Shown here piece by piece: positions 8,291-14,743 of a DNA stretch of 14,743 nucleotides. The stretch is taken from contig CACYDS010000011.1 of assembly GCA_902773285.1 (NCBI GenBank), positions 1-14,743 on the forward strand, given 5' to 3'. The position numbers and the translations under genes are program-made. Position 1 is the first letter of the stretch, and each line of letters opens with the position of its first letter. Below the pieces are notes generated by a model. It made no database searches. It was not told the DNA's origin and saw only the letters and a list, made by a program, of their open reading frames with translations. The stretch comes from an uncultured Pseudomonadota bacterium. GTDB taxonomy: Bacteria; Pseudomonadota; Alphaproteobacteria; RUG11792.

Positions 8291-9205
8291 ATGTTTTGCA
8301 GATTACGATCAGAAGCAACGATACGAGATAATGTTGAATTTGCAGGAATTGGCGTTCACAATGGCAAGCAGACAAGAATGAGAGTTTTGCCAGCCGATGA
8401 AGGCAGTGGGATTGTTTTTAAGCGAACTGATATCAAAAGCAATCGAGCAATCATAAAATTATCTCCTAATGCTGTAGTAGATCCGACCCTTTGCACTAGG
8501 CTAGTCAATAAGGACGGAACATCGATCGCAGTTGTTGAGCACCTTTTGGCGGCGTTTAGAATTTGCGAAATAACTAATGCTGTTGTCGAGGTTGATACTG
8601 ATGAAATCCCAATTATGGATGGCTCTGCACTAGAGTTCGTGAGGTCGTTCAAAGACGTTGGAACTCTCTGCCAAGATGCATACGTACCCGCAATAGTTAT
8701 AACGGAACCTGTTTCGGTTTCATATAAATCAACTAGCATTCTGATTGCTTCAGCAGATGAGTGCTCCGTTTCGCTAAAATTGTCGTATGACAGGATAAAT
8801 CCGGTTATAGGCGACAACAATTCATATTCTTTCTCCCTGAATGAGAATTTAACAAAACTAGCCAGCGCCAGAACTTTTGGCTGGGTAGACGATTATGAAA
8901 AAGTGCGAGCGATGGGATTAGCAAAAGGAGCCTCGGAAGAAAATACCATAGCAATCGCCACGGATAATACCATCCTTAACAAGGGAGGATTGCGTGATCC
9001 GAGAGAGCTGGTTATGCACAAGTGTCTTGACTTGCTTGGAGATATTTCTGTGATTGGTTTTGATATAATCGGGAAAATTGAGGGAATAAATACGTCCCAC
9101 GCAACGAATAATATGTTAATGCGCAAGCTCATAGGCGAACTGCACAAACACGATGTTATTTATCCAGAAAGCAGGGAGCCAGAGTTTTTGTGCAAAATAG
9201 CTTGA
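8291..9205 (+). CDS. lpxC: UDP-3-O-acyl-N-acetylglucosamine deacetylase LpxC
   Basis: LpxC is the cytosolic zinc amidase that carries out the committed step of lipid A synthesis, removing the N-acetyl group of UDP-3-O-acyl-GlcNAc. The 304-residue product is of normal length. Zinc ligands are H84 (in V-E-H-L-L-A-A-F), H243 and D247 (in M-H-K-C-L-D-L-L-G-D). E83 is the catalytic base and H270 (in S-H-A-T-N-N-M-L-M-R) the second catalytic residue. These are the E. coli positions 78, 79, 238, 242 and 265 shifted by five, so the enzyme looks fully active. Other family blocks include F-A-G-I-G-V-H-N-G-K near residue 17 and A-S-A-R-T-F-G-W before the substrate loop. In many proteobacteria lpxC closes the cell-division cluster after ftsZ; here it is alone, with its own upstream spacer and a tRNA gene just downstream. 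Confidence 0.97.
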   Translation: MFCRLRSEATIRDNVEFAGIGVHNGKQTRMRVLPADEGSGIVFKRTDIKSNRAIIKLSPNAVVDPTLCTRLVNKDGTSIAVVEHLLAAFRICEITNAVVEVDTDEIPIMDGSALEFVRSFKDVGTLCQDAYVPAIVITEPVSVSYKSTSILIASADECSVSLKLSYDRINPVIGDNNSYSFSLNENLTKLASARTFGWVDDYEKVRAMGLAKGASEENTIAIATDNTILNKGGLRDPRELVMHKCLDLLGDISVIGFDIIGKIEGINTSHATNNMLMRKLIGELHKHDVIYPESREPEFLCKIA

Positions 9206-9230
9206 AAAATTTGACACTAATGTGTACGAT
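9202..9230 (+). promoter_or_regulatory. Putative promoter of tRNA-Pro
   Basis: TTGAAA (9202-9207) and TACGAT (9225-9230) are separated by exactly 17 bases, and transcription would begin just before the tRNA 5' end at 9239. The -35 element overlaps the lpxC stop codon. A perfect TTGACA at 9211-9216 is tempting but has no -10 at suitable spacing. Confidence 0.45.
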
Positions 9231-9238
9231 ATTTCCAT

Positions 9239-9315
9239 CGGGAAGTAGCGCAGCCTGGTAGCGCATTTGCTTTGGGAGCAAAGGGTCGGAGGTTCAAATC
9301 CTCTCTTCCCGACCA
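9239..9315 (+). tRNA. tRNA-Pro, anticodon TGG
   Basis: A complete 77-base cloverleaf with encoded CCA. Acceptor arms 9239-9245 and 9305-9311 pair perfectly (CGGGAAG with CTTCCCG), A9312 is the discriminator and CCA occupies 9313-9315. The D-arm contains AGCCTGGTA flanked by the GCGC pairs. The anticodon stem TTTGC/GCAAA encloses the loop TTTGGGA with anticodon TGG at 9273-9275, and the T-arm has TTCAAAT. It lies 33 bases after lpxC. Its 3' 22 bases overlap the end of the lnt reading frame on the other strand. Confidence 0.97.
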
Positions 9316-10835
9316 AGGTTTTGGCGATGCACCTTGGCTCGATTGAGAATAGCTCCAAGAACTGACAGCAGGAAAATAGCGAAGAAAAAGATCACGTTTT
9401 TGTATGATGAAAAAACCGTCTTGCAACTTGGAAGAGGCATAAGTTCAGATATAACGCCAATTTCATCTGTGTCGAGCTTTTTTTTGATTTTTCCATTACA
9501 ATCAATTATGCAGGAGATGCCGTTATTGGCGCATCTAGCTATCGGCCTCCCTTCTTCTATCGCCCTAAAGCAGGCCATCTTAAGGTGTTGACTTGGCCCG
9601 TCAGAGATTCCAAACCAAGCATCATTTGTTATGTTTAATATCCAAGCACTAGCGGGGCTATCTATTATTTCTCCTGGGAAAGCTATTTCATAGCAGATTA
9701 CAACGTCGAACGGTTTAGCGCGCTCTAAGATTATGGTTCGAGGTTGTGAACCTTGTTTAAAATTAGATACTCCCTTGGTTAGTTTTTGTATACCCAAAAA
9801 TTTCAAAAATTTAGGAATGTATTCTCCAAATGGAAGAAGATGCCGCTTGTCATATGTCTGCTTAATTTTGCCGTTTTGTCCAACAATATAAACGCTATTA
9901 TACGGGTTATTCTCATCATCGTATCGATCGCATCCGGTTATCAGAGTTGTTTCTGTATCACATAAACACGAAGCGATATATTTAAAAACATTTCCTTGAT
10001 ATGCCTTCGGAGCATTTATAGCTGCCTCAGACCATATAATTAATTTTTGCGCCCCATAAAATTTTACTTTACTACGATCTCGTAACGATAAACCTATTTG
10101 CTTATAGGTATTTGATTTAAATTTTCTGACATCCATTTTATCTCTTTGGGAAATCGAGGGTTGAACGAGTATTACCGGCAGCTTTTCATCTGTGGCAATA
10201 TATCCGGTGTATAAATGAATTTTCCAAATGCCATAAAAACAGGCAAAAATGAAGAGACCTATAGAATATTTCAGTGTTTTTCTTGTTATTGAGAGAGCAG
10301 CAATCAGGATTGTCAGCAATGACAAACCATACGCCCCTAAAATATCTGCGACCTGCGAAAAATAAGGAATACTATATGTTGCGTATCCAATCAAATTCCA
10401 AGGAAAACCAGTAAACGCCAATCCTCGAACATACTCTCCCAAAACCCAGAATATGGCGAACCACACTATCAAACTTGTCTGATTGCGGGAGAAATATTTC
10501 GAGAGCAAGCAAGACAGAGCTGGATACAAGGACAAATAAAATACCAAGGCAACAACAGCTAAATATCCATAATTTCCAAGCCCGACGCATTTAAATGATT
10601 CTGCGATCCAATAAAGAGTGCTACCAAAATACCCTAGACCAAAACAATATCCGATAAAAAAAGCATCTCGTTTAGCCGGAATTATTCTGAGATAATACAG
10701 CAGGACCGCAAATACAGGAACCAACAAAATCGGAATACAATACCCCTTGCAAAAGCAAAACTTTAATAAAAGCCCAACAAAAAAACAACTAATTTTCGGA
10801 AATTTATTTATAGTGCGTAAGCTTCTTATTAGCAT
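9294..10835 (-). CDS. lnt: Apolipoprotein N-acyltransferase
   Basis: Lnt is the inner-membrane enzyme that transfers an acyl chain from phospholipid to the N-terminal cysteine of lipoproteins, the last step of lipoprotein maturation. The 513-residue product has about six N-terminal membrane segments (within residues 12-210), a periplasmic nitrilase-like domain (about 218-470) and a final membrane helix (about 480-497). The catalytic triad is present: E270 in I-I-W-S-E-A, K330 in Y-D-K-R-H-L-L-P-F-G-E and C381 in I-C-Y-E, close to E. coli E267, K335 and C387. The start ATG overlaps the preceding Sel1 gene by 32 bases, with AGGG immediately before it, so translation is probably coupled. The stop lies inside tRNA-Pro on the opposite strand, so the last six residues (G-R-E-E-R-I) are antisense tRNA sequence beyond the final helix. 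Confidence 0.95.
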   Translation of the reverse strand: MLIRSLRTINKFPKISCFFVGLLLKFCFCKGYCIPILLVPVFAVLLYYLRIIPAKRDAFFIGYCFGLGYFGSTLYWIAESFKCVGLGNYGYLAVVALVFYLSLYPALSCLLSKYFSRNQTSLIVWFAIFWVLGEYVRGLAFTGFPWNLIGYATYSIPYFSQVADILGAYGLSLLTILIAALSITRKTLKYSIGLFIFACFYGIWKIHLYTGYIATDEKLPVILVQPSISQRDKMDVRKFKSNTYKQIGLSLRDRSKVKFYGAQKLIIWSEAAINAPKAYQGNVFKYIASCLCDTETTLITGCDRYDDENNPYNSVYIVGQNGKIKQTYDKRHLLPFGEYIPKFLKFLGIQKLTKGVSNFKQGSQPRTIILERAKPFDVVICYEIAFPGEIIDSPASAWILNITNDAWFGISDGPSQHLKMACFRAIEEGRPIARCANNGISCIIDCNGKIKKKLDTDEIGVISELMPLPSCKTVFSSYKNVIFFFAIFLLSVLGAILNRAKVHRQNLGREERI

Positions 10836-11352
10836 CCCTAATATATTTATTTGCTACATCAGCTACTTCTTTTAGATTGTTGCGATTTTTAGAAGCATTG
10901 TCTAGATAAAAAATAGCAAGTCGCAACTCTTTTTTAGTTTTAGCAATATTAAGAAGCACTACACCCGCATTAAATTGCGCTGCGCCCAAACCCATTTTGG
11001 CTGCTTTTTCATAACATTTTAGAGCCATATTAATATTTTGGGGGCGGATATCTCCGCTATAGTAGCCATCACCTATTGAGTTAATAGCTTCAGGTAAATT
11101 CATATTTGCCGCCTTTGTTATATACCAATCAGCTTTCTGCAAATTCTTGGGCAAAAAAATGCCCCAAAGATACAGATTTCCGAGAATATATGCTGATACA
11201 GGATTCTGGTCCAGAGATGCTCGCAAATAATTTTCAACAACTTCTGGATTTTTTTCACCCCACTCAAAAACATATTTGTTTATAAAAACATTATCGGCAA
11301 AAGCGTTGAAATCGGAGCAACACAATATGAATATAAATTCTACAAACTTCAT
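10804..11352 (-). CDS. Small exported Sel1-repeat protein
   Basis: Sel1-like repeats are helical, TPR-related repeats that serve as protein-binding scaffolds, often in the bacterial envelope or in host interaction. From the ATG at 11352 the product has 182 residues with a signal peptide ending in A-F-A at about residue 19. It then has two or three Sel1 repeats between about residues 50 and 150, recognisable from S-A-Y-I-L-G-N-L-Y-L-W-G, K-A-D-W-Y-I-T-K-A-A and A-L-K-C-Y-E-K-A-A-K-M-G. The frame is open to a GTG at 11376, but that start would place eight extra residues before the signal peptide and has no better ribosome site. It sits 78 bases after the cyclase (from this start) and overlaps lnt by 32 bases, so all three are probably one transcript. 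The binding partner cannot be read from sequence. Confidence 0.8.
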   Translation of the reverse strand: MKFVEFIFILCCSDFNAFADNVFINKYVFEWGEKNPEVVENYLRASLDQNPVSAYILGNLYLWGIFLPKNLQKADWYITKAANMNLPEAINSIGDGYYSGDIRPQNINMALKCYEKAAKMGLGAAQFNAGVVLLNIAKTKKELRLAIFYLDNASKNRNNLKEVADVANKYIRDANKKLTHYK

Positions 11353-11430
11353 TACTGTCCGAATAATGCCATGCACGCTTTACATCTTACTGATTTGCGA
11401 TCCTGATGTGCAAGGCTCACAATTAAATTT

Positions 11431-13590
11431 CTATTTGCTTGTCAGGTGGTTTACTCCATCCCAATCTTGGGGAGAGTGCGCAATAAAATTCTTGCAACGG
11501 TCAATGAGAGGAATAATAGATTCGGATTTTTCGGGAAATATTGTCTTTATCTCAGTGTAAAGCTTCAATGCATCTTTAAAATTTTGCGCTTGAAATAATT
11601 CAAAAGCTTCTTTTGATTTTGAACAAAGTTCCATCATGTTATAGTATGTTTCATCAGCATTTTGGATTAATCCCAATGGTTCAAAAACAACTATCCCAGC
11701 ACTCCTCCCCTTAACAGCGATTTTATCTACCGTCCTGAAAAGCACTTTGTTTCTGGCTTTTGATTCCACAGTTTCAGAAACTAGGATGCTTGTTCCGTAA
11801 AATTTATTGGCTCCCCCTAAGCGTGAAGCTATGTTAACAGAATCTCCAATTGCAGTAAAATTCATACGTTCTCTTGAACCGATATTTCCAACGACCGCGG
11901 TTCCTGTGTGAATACCAATTTTTGTAGGGAGAGCTGGCTTTCCTAATGGCGCCCACTTTTTATTTAATCGCTCCAAAATTTTTTGGCAATTCAGCGCAGT
12001 TTCACAAGCATGAATCACCTGATCTTCGTCCCCATTTGGAGCTCCCCATATAGCCATAATGGCGTCCCCGATATATTTATCGATTGTGCCATTGTTATGA
12101 ACAATGTTTTTAGTCAGTTCATCAAAATACTCTGAAAGGTGAAGAACAAGGTACTCCGCAGGCAATTTTTCTGAAATGATCGGAAAGTCTTCTATATGTG
12201 AAAAAAACATTGTTATCTCTTTTGCGTTACCGCCAAGTTCTGGCTTAGCGCCATTCTTTAAAAGTTTTCGAACTAAATCCTTAGGCGCATATTTAGAAAA
12301 TGTTGAAATACTCGATTTTATAGCGTTCATTGCTTCTGATAATTTGCGAATTTCTGAAATATTTGAATTTGCTGAAGCGGGAAAATTTTCCAGCTCCATA
12401 TTCCCTATAGCTTTAGCCGATTTGCATAGTTGCACTATTGGCTTAGAAATTCGTCTTGATAACCACAAGATAACAGCAGAGAAAACGATGTACGTCAAAA
12501 CTGACATAAGTATCATCTCGAACTTAATTTCCTCTAAATTGCCGATAAAGTCAGACTGTGGAGTTGTGATAATAAGCGAAAAAGGGACTTTATCAAGTTT
12601 GCTCAATGTTGCAACGTATTCGGTTCCATTTTTTGTCCGATACGTTGTCTGGAGAGCCCTTGTTCCTAGGAGATCTTTAACTGCACCAGCTAATATTTCA
12701 TCCTTGGTATCTGTAACTGGTCTCAGCGCAATTTCCCTACCACCTTCGATTTTTGCCTCGTCGTCCTGAGCAGTCGATGCGATTATCTCATTTTTCGTAT
12801 TTATCAGACGCACATCGGAATTCTCGGTTGGCTTCACATGATCTTTCAAAAGTTTCTTAAAATCGGGGATACAAAAATCTATAGCAACAGCTCCAATTGG
12901 TTCCTTCTGCCCTCTTTGCACTATTTGGCTTGTTACTGTTATTCCTGCGGTCTTCGTGGATTTAAATAGATAGGCATCAGTCCAAGTAACTCCGCTATTT
13001 GTCTCCGCTTGACGATACCAGGGACGTTTTCGCGGATCCATCGAGATAGTTTTCATGTTTCGTTTGAATACAAGTCCGTAATCCTCATTCAGATACTCCC
13101 AATTTTCAATCAATTTACCTTCGGGATCCTTTTCTATTTTTTTTAAAAGATACAACGCATAACCAGGTATACTGTTTGTGATTGCATCGTCAGGTTGCTC
13201 CAAGTCATATTTTGATGGAGATATGTGCATATAAGTTCCATCTTCAAATCCCATATAAAAACTCAAGGCAAATGGCGTCTTTTTCAGACCTTCTTTAAAT
13301 AAATCTTCAAAATCTGAAAACCTATTCCCAAATTTATCTGGAGTAATTGCATTTTGAGCTAAAACAGCAACTAACGCTTCTATTTGTTTAAAATACGAAT
13401 TTAGCCAATTGGTAGCAATGGATGAAGATTTTTTTGAATAGTATTCATTGTCGAAATTCAGAATAAGTTTCCTACTTGCATGCGATGAATACCAAATTTC
13501 CAAAACAGCAGTTACACAGAGCAAAGCAGAAAATATCGTCAATATCTCAAACCTTAGGGTTCTGTTTTTTATTTCGTCAAATAAGCGCAT
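11431..13590 (-). CDS. Membrane-bound class III adenylate/guanylate cyclase with dCache and HAMP domains
   Basis: This is a receptor-type nucleotide cyclase of 719 residues. Membrane helices at about 15-34 and 358-377 enclose a periplasmic dCache sensor domain, marked by D-P-R-K-R-P-W-Y (185-192) and W-T-D-A-Y-L-F (203-209). A HAMP linker follows (about 378-430), then the class III catalytic domain (about 455-620). A C-terminal tail has helical TPR-like sequence and the ending S-P-Q-D-W-D-G-V typical of this cyclase subfamily. In the catalytic domain K505 and S584 occupy the base-selecting positions, with lysine favouring ATP. D509 is the second metal-binding aspartate, and N586 and R590 are the transition-state residues. 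The first metal-binding aspartate of the usual F-S-D-I motif is H465 (F-F-S-H-I-E-D-F), so activity is uncertain. No strong ribosome site precedes the ATG. It is first in a probable transcript with the Sel1 gene and lnt. Confidence 0.92.
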   Translation of the reverse strand: MRLFDEIKNRTLRFEILTIFSALLCVTAVLEIWYSSHASRKLILNFDNEYYSKKSSSIATNWLNSYFKQIEALVAVLAQNAITPDKFGNRFSDFEDLFKEGLKKTPFALSFYMGFEDGTYMHISPSKYDLEQPDDAITNSIPGYALYLLKKIEKDPEGKLIENWEYLNEDYGLVFKRNMKTISMDPRKRPWYRQAETNSGVTWTDAYLFKSTKTAGITVTSQIVQRGQKEPIGAVAIDFCIPDFKKLLKDHVKPTENSDVRLINTKNEIIASTAQDDEAKIEGGREIALRPVTDTKDEILAGAVKDLLGTRALQTTYRTKNGTEYVATLSKLDKVPFSLIITTPQSDFIGNLEEIKFEMILMSVLTYIVFSAVILWLSRRISKPIVQLCKSAKAIGNMELENFPASANSNISEIRKLSEAMNAIKSSISTFSKYAPKDLVRKLLKNGAKPELGGNAKEITMFFSHIEDFPIISEKLPAEYLVLHLSEYFDELTKNIVHNNGTIDKYIGDAIMAIWGAPNGDEDQVIHACETALNCQKILERLNKKWAPLGKPALPTKIGIHTGTAVVGNIGSRERMNFTAIGDSVNIASRLGGANKFYGTSILVSETVESKARNKVLFRTVDKIAVKGRSAGIVVFEPLGLIQNADETYYNMMELCSKSKEAFELFQAQNFKDALKLYTEIKTIFPEKSESIIPLIDRCKNFIAHSPQDWDGVNHLTSK

Positions 13591-13715
13591 ATGCCGTCAA
13601 CACTTGCACAGAATAACTCCATTGTCTTCTCTAGATTGTATAGTCTGTTAGTTAATTTTCGGTTAACCATGCTGTTATCCACTTCAGATACTGTTTGCAA
13701 GATATTTAAATGACG

Positions 13716-13745
13716 TTGAAAATTCGTTTTGTGTTATGGAATAAT
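13716..13745 (+). promoter_or_regulatory. Putative promoter of the PhzF-like gene
   Basis: TTGAAA (13716-13721) and AATAAT (13740-13745) are separated by 18 bases, and each hexamer is one base from consensus. Transcription would start near 13752, about ten bases before the Shine-Dalgarno sequence. Confidence 0.4.
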
Positions 13746-13762
13746 GAGTATATCGATTAGTT

Positions 13763-13766
13763 GGAG
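13763..13766 (+). promoter_or_regulatory. Shine-Dalgarno site that sets the PhzF-like start
   Basis: GGAG lies directly against an ATG at 13767, too close to serve it, but nine bases before an in-frame GTG at 13776. It therefore favours the GTG over the ATG and over a TTG at 13761. Confidence 0.5.
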
Positions 13767-13775
13767 ATGCGCATA

Positions 13776-14576
13776 GTGACTGATTTTTGGATAGTAGATA
13801 CATTTTGCAATAAACCTTTGCGTGGAGTTCCCTCTACAGTGTTTTTTATTGATGACTTCGCTAATGAAAATTTATTACAAAGTATTGCTATGGAGATGAA
13901 TTCACCTGAAAGCATATTTTTACGAGATCTCAAAAATGGAATATTTGAGTCGATTTGCTATACTCCAACCGCAAAGGGATTGTTTTTCGGCAATAGCCTC
14001 TATGCTGGCGCCAAAGTGATCCATTCAAAAACAAATCTCAAGCAATTCAGCATTACTTGCGGGATTAGGGTCTTTGCCATCAATGTTTCTGACGACGGAA
14101 GGATTGAAGTGCGCTTTTCCACTGTCGATCTAGAAAAGGCACCAACTCCACTTAATCTCAGCAACGCACTAAACGGCGAACTTGTGGTCTCGCTTGCTGA
14201 ATGCAAGGGGGAGCTGATTGTTGAAGTCAGAAGTCCAAGTAGGCTGCAAGATTTGCGAGCAAATATGGATATGTTGAGAGGTATTAATTACGATTCATTT
14301 GCCGTTACAACTGATACACATTATGAAACTAATCTAGATTATGATTTTTGCCTAAAGGTTTTTGCTCCAAAACTAGGAGTATACCGAGCTATTTCATCCC
14401 CAATAGCTTGCGCAAAATTATCGGCATACTGGATTGATAGGATGGGAAAGAGCTCCTTGACCGCTTCTGGAATTGGAGAAGAACGTTTTTATATTAAGCA
14501 CGAAAATGAGTTCACATATATATCTGGATATTGTTCTATTTCCACTCAAGGTTCGCTTTTAACTAAATTGCCATAA
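13776..14576 (+). CDS. PhzF-fold protein with a degenerate active site
   Basis: PhzF-family proteins have the diaminopimelate-epimerase fold; characterised members are isomerases acting by proton transfer. This 266-residue product aligns over the whole family length: W-I-V-D-T-F at 5-10, N-S-P-E-S-I-F with E45 (the catalytic glutamate position of PhzF), T-P-T at 63-65, and L-S-A-Y-W at 215-219. The usual C-G-H-A motif is F-G-N-S (71-74), replacing the active-site histidine with N73. The usual E-D-P-V-T-G-S motif is R-A-I-S-S-P-I (204-210), losing the aspartate and serine. The C-terminal V-G-G motif is also altered. The enzyme may be inactive or have a new activity; the frame is intact, so it is not an obvious pseudogene. 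The GTG start is chosen for its ribosome site; ATG 13767 and TTG 13761 are alternatives. Confidence 0.8.
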   Translation: MTDFWIVDTFCNKPLRGVPSTVFFIDDFANENLLQSIAMEMNSPESIFLRDLKNGIFESICYTPTAKGLFFGNSLYAGAKVIHSKTNLKQFSITCGIRVFAINVSDDGRIEVRFSTVDLEKAPTPLNLSNALNGELVVSLAECKGELIVEVRSPSRLQDLRANMDMLRGINYDSFAVTTDTHYETNLDYDFCLKVFAPKLGVYRAISSPIACAKLSAYWIDRMGKSSLTASGIGEERFYIKHENEFTYISGYCSISTQGSLLTKLP

Positions 14577-14657
14577 ACCTCCATAGCAACAAACAAACGA
14601 ATTTTTAATGATTAGAGTGGGATTTTACATCGATCTATGCTAGTATAGCCGTATACT

Positions 14658-14742
14658 GCGGATGTGGTGGAACTGGTAGACACGCAAGATTTAGGTTCTT
14701 GTGACGCAAGTCGTGGGGGTTCAAGTCCCTTCATCCGCACCA
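14658..14742 (+). tRNA. tRNA-Leu, anticodon TAG
   Basis: A complete 85-base class II tRNA with encoded CCA. Acceptor arms GCGGATG (14658-14664) and CATCCGC (14732-14738) pair perfectly, with discriminator A14739 and CCA at 14740-14742. The anticodon stem CAAGA/TCTTG encloses the loop TTTAGGT with anticodon TAG at 14692-14694. A long variable arm (ACG, five-base loop, CGT) and a T-loop TTCAAGT follow. It lies 81 bases after the PhzF-like gene. An extended -10-like TGCTAGTAT at 14638-14646 could belong to its promoter, but no convincing -35 accompanies it. Confidence 0.96.
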
Positions 14743-14743
14743 A

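Larger units (their letters stand above)
13591..13775. other. Divergent intergenic region between the cyclase and PhzF-like genes
   Basis: This 185-base spacer must hold the promoters for both divergent genes. It contains the perfect 8-base palindrome GGTTAACC (13661-13668). A related GTTAAT lies ten bases upstream (13651-13656), so the GTTAA core recurs at one-turn spacing and may be part of an operator. On the cyclase strand a TATACAAT-like -10 lies near 13636-13643 but has no good -35. A single TTATCCACT (13675-13683) matches the DnaA-box consensus at eight of nine bases. Confidence 0.3.

Noticed and set aside
9211..9216. Perfect TTGACA as the -35 of tRNA-Pro
   Set aside because: Any -10 element at 16-18 bases would fall on the tRNA start itself; TTGAAA 9202 with TACGAT 9225 fits better.
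12176..12769. A 197-codon open frame on the plus strand inside the cyclase
   Set aside because: It is antisense to a well-supported domain region and has no family features or good ribosome site.
13675..13683. DnaA-like box as a sign of a replication origin
   Set aside because: Only one box is seen, with no cluster, no dnaA or gidA-type neighbours and no long AT-rich unwinding region.
1..14743. Mobile elements, CRISPR arrays, toxin-antitoxin or phage genes
   Set aside because: No transposase, integrase, regularly spaced repeats, terminal inverted repeats or phage-like proteins were found; neither tRNA gene shows a duplicated 3' end that would mark an integration site.

Overview
The window is an AT-rich stretch of chromosome from a Gram-negative bacterium. 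Genes for lipid A synthesis (lpxC), lipoprotein acylation (lnt) and outer-membrane assembly (tamB) imply a two-membrane cell with LPS. The style of the L27, PriA and oligoendopeptidase F proteins, together with the base composition, suggests an alphaproteobacterium, perhaps a host-associated lineage of the Holosporales or Rickettsiales type. That placement is inference; no rRNA is present to settle it.

Layout, left to right. On the plus strand rpmA (ribosomal protein L27) is followed by three tightly packed genes, pepF, tamB and priA. Successive genes overlap by 23 and 19 bases, each begins with GTG, and each has a strong Shine-Dalgarno site lying inside the preceding gene or just upstream. 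PriA converges, with a 6-base gap, on a minus-strand gene for an unrecognised exported protein with ten cysteines in its mature part. A divergent AT-rich spacer of about 240 bases then leads to lpxC, which here stands alone with no ftsZ or ftsA beside it. Directly after lpxC comes tRNA-Pro(TGG), whose probable promoter overlaps the lpxC stop codon.

Facing these is a minus-strand unit read from 13590 down to 9294: a membrane-bound class III nucleotide cyclase (dCache, HAMP, cyclase domain, conserved C-terminal tail), a small exported Sel1-repeat protein, and lnt. The lnt reading frame ends inside tRNA-Pro on the opposite strand, so its last residues are antisense tRNA sequence. Divergent from the cyclase is a PhzF-fold protein, then a complete tRNA-Leu(TAG) at the right edge.

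The window is mostly housekeeping. No mobile element, CRISPR array, phage gene or defence system is visible, and no new multi-gene system stands out. The points most worth a second look are a cyclase whose first metal-binding aspartate is histidine, a PhzF homologue that keeps the catalytic glutamate but has lost most of the other active-site residues, the unknown exported cysteine-containing protein, a short TamB, and the lnt/tRNA-Pro overlap.
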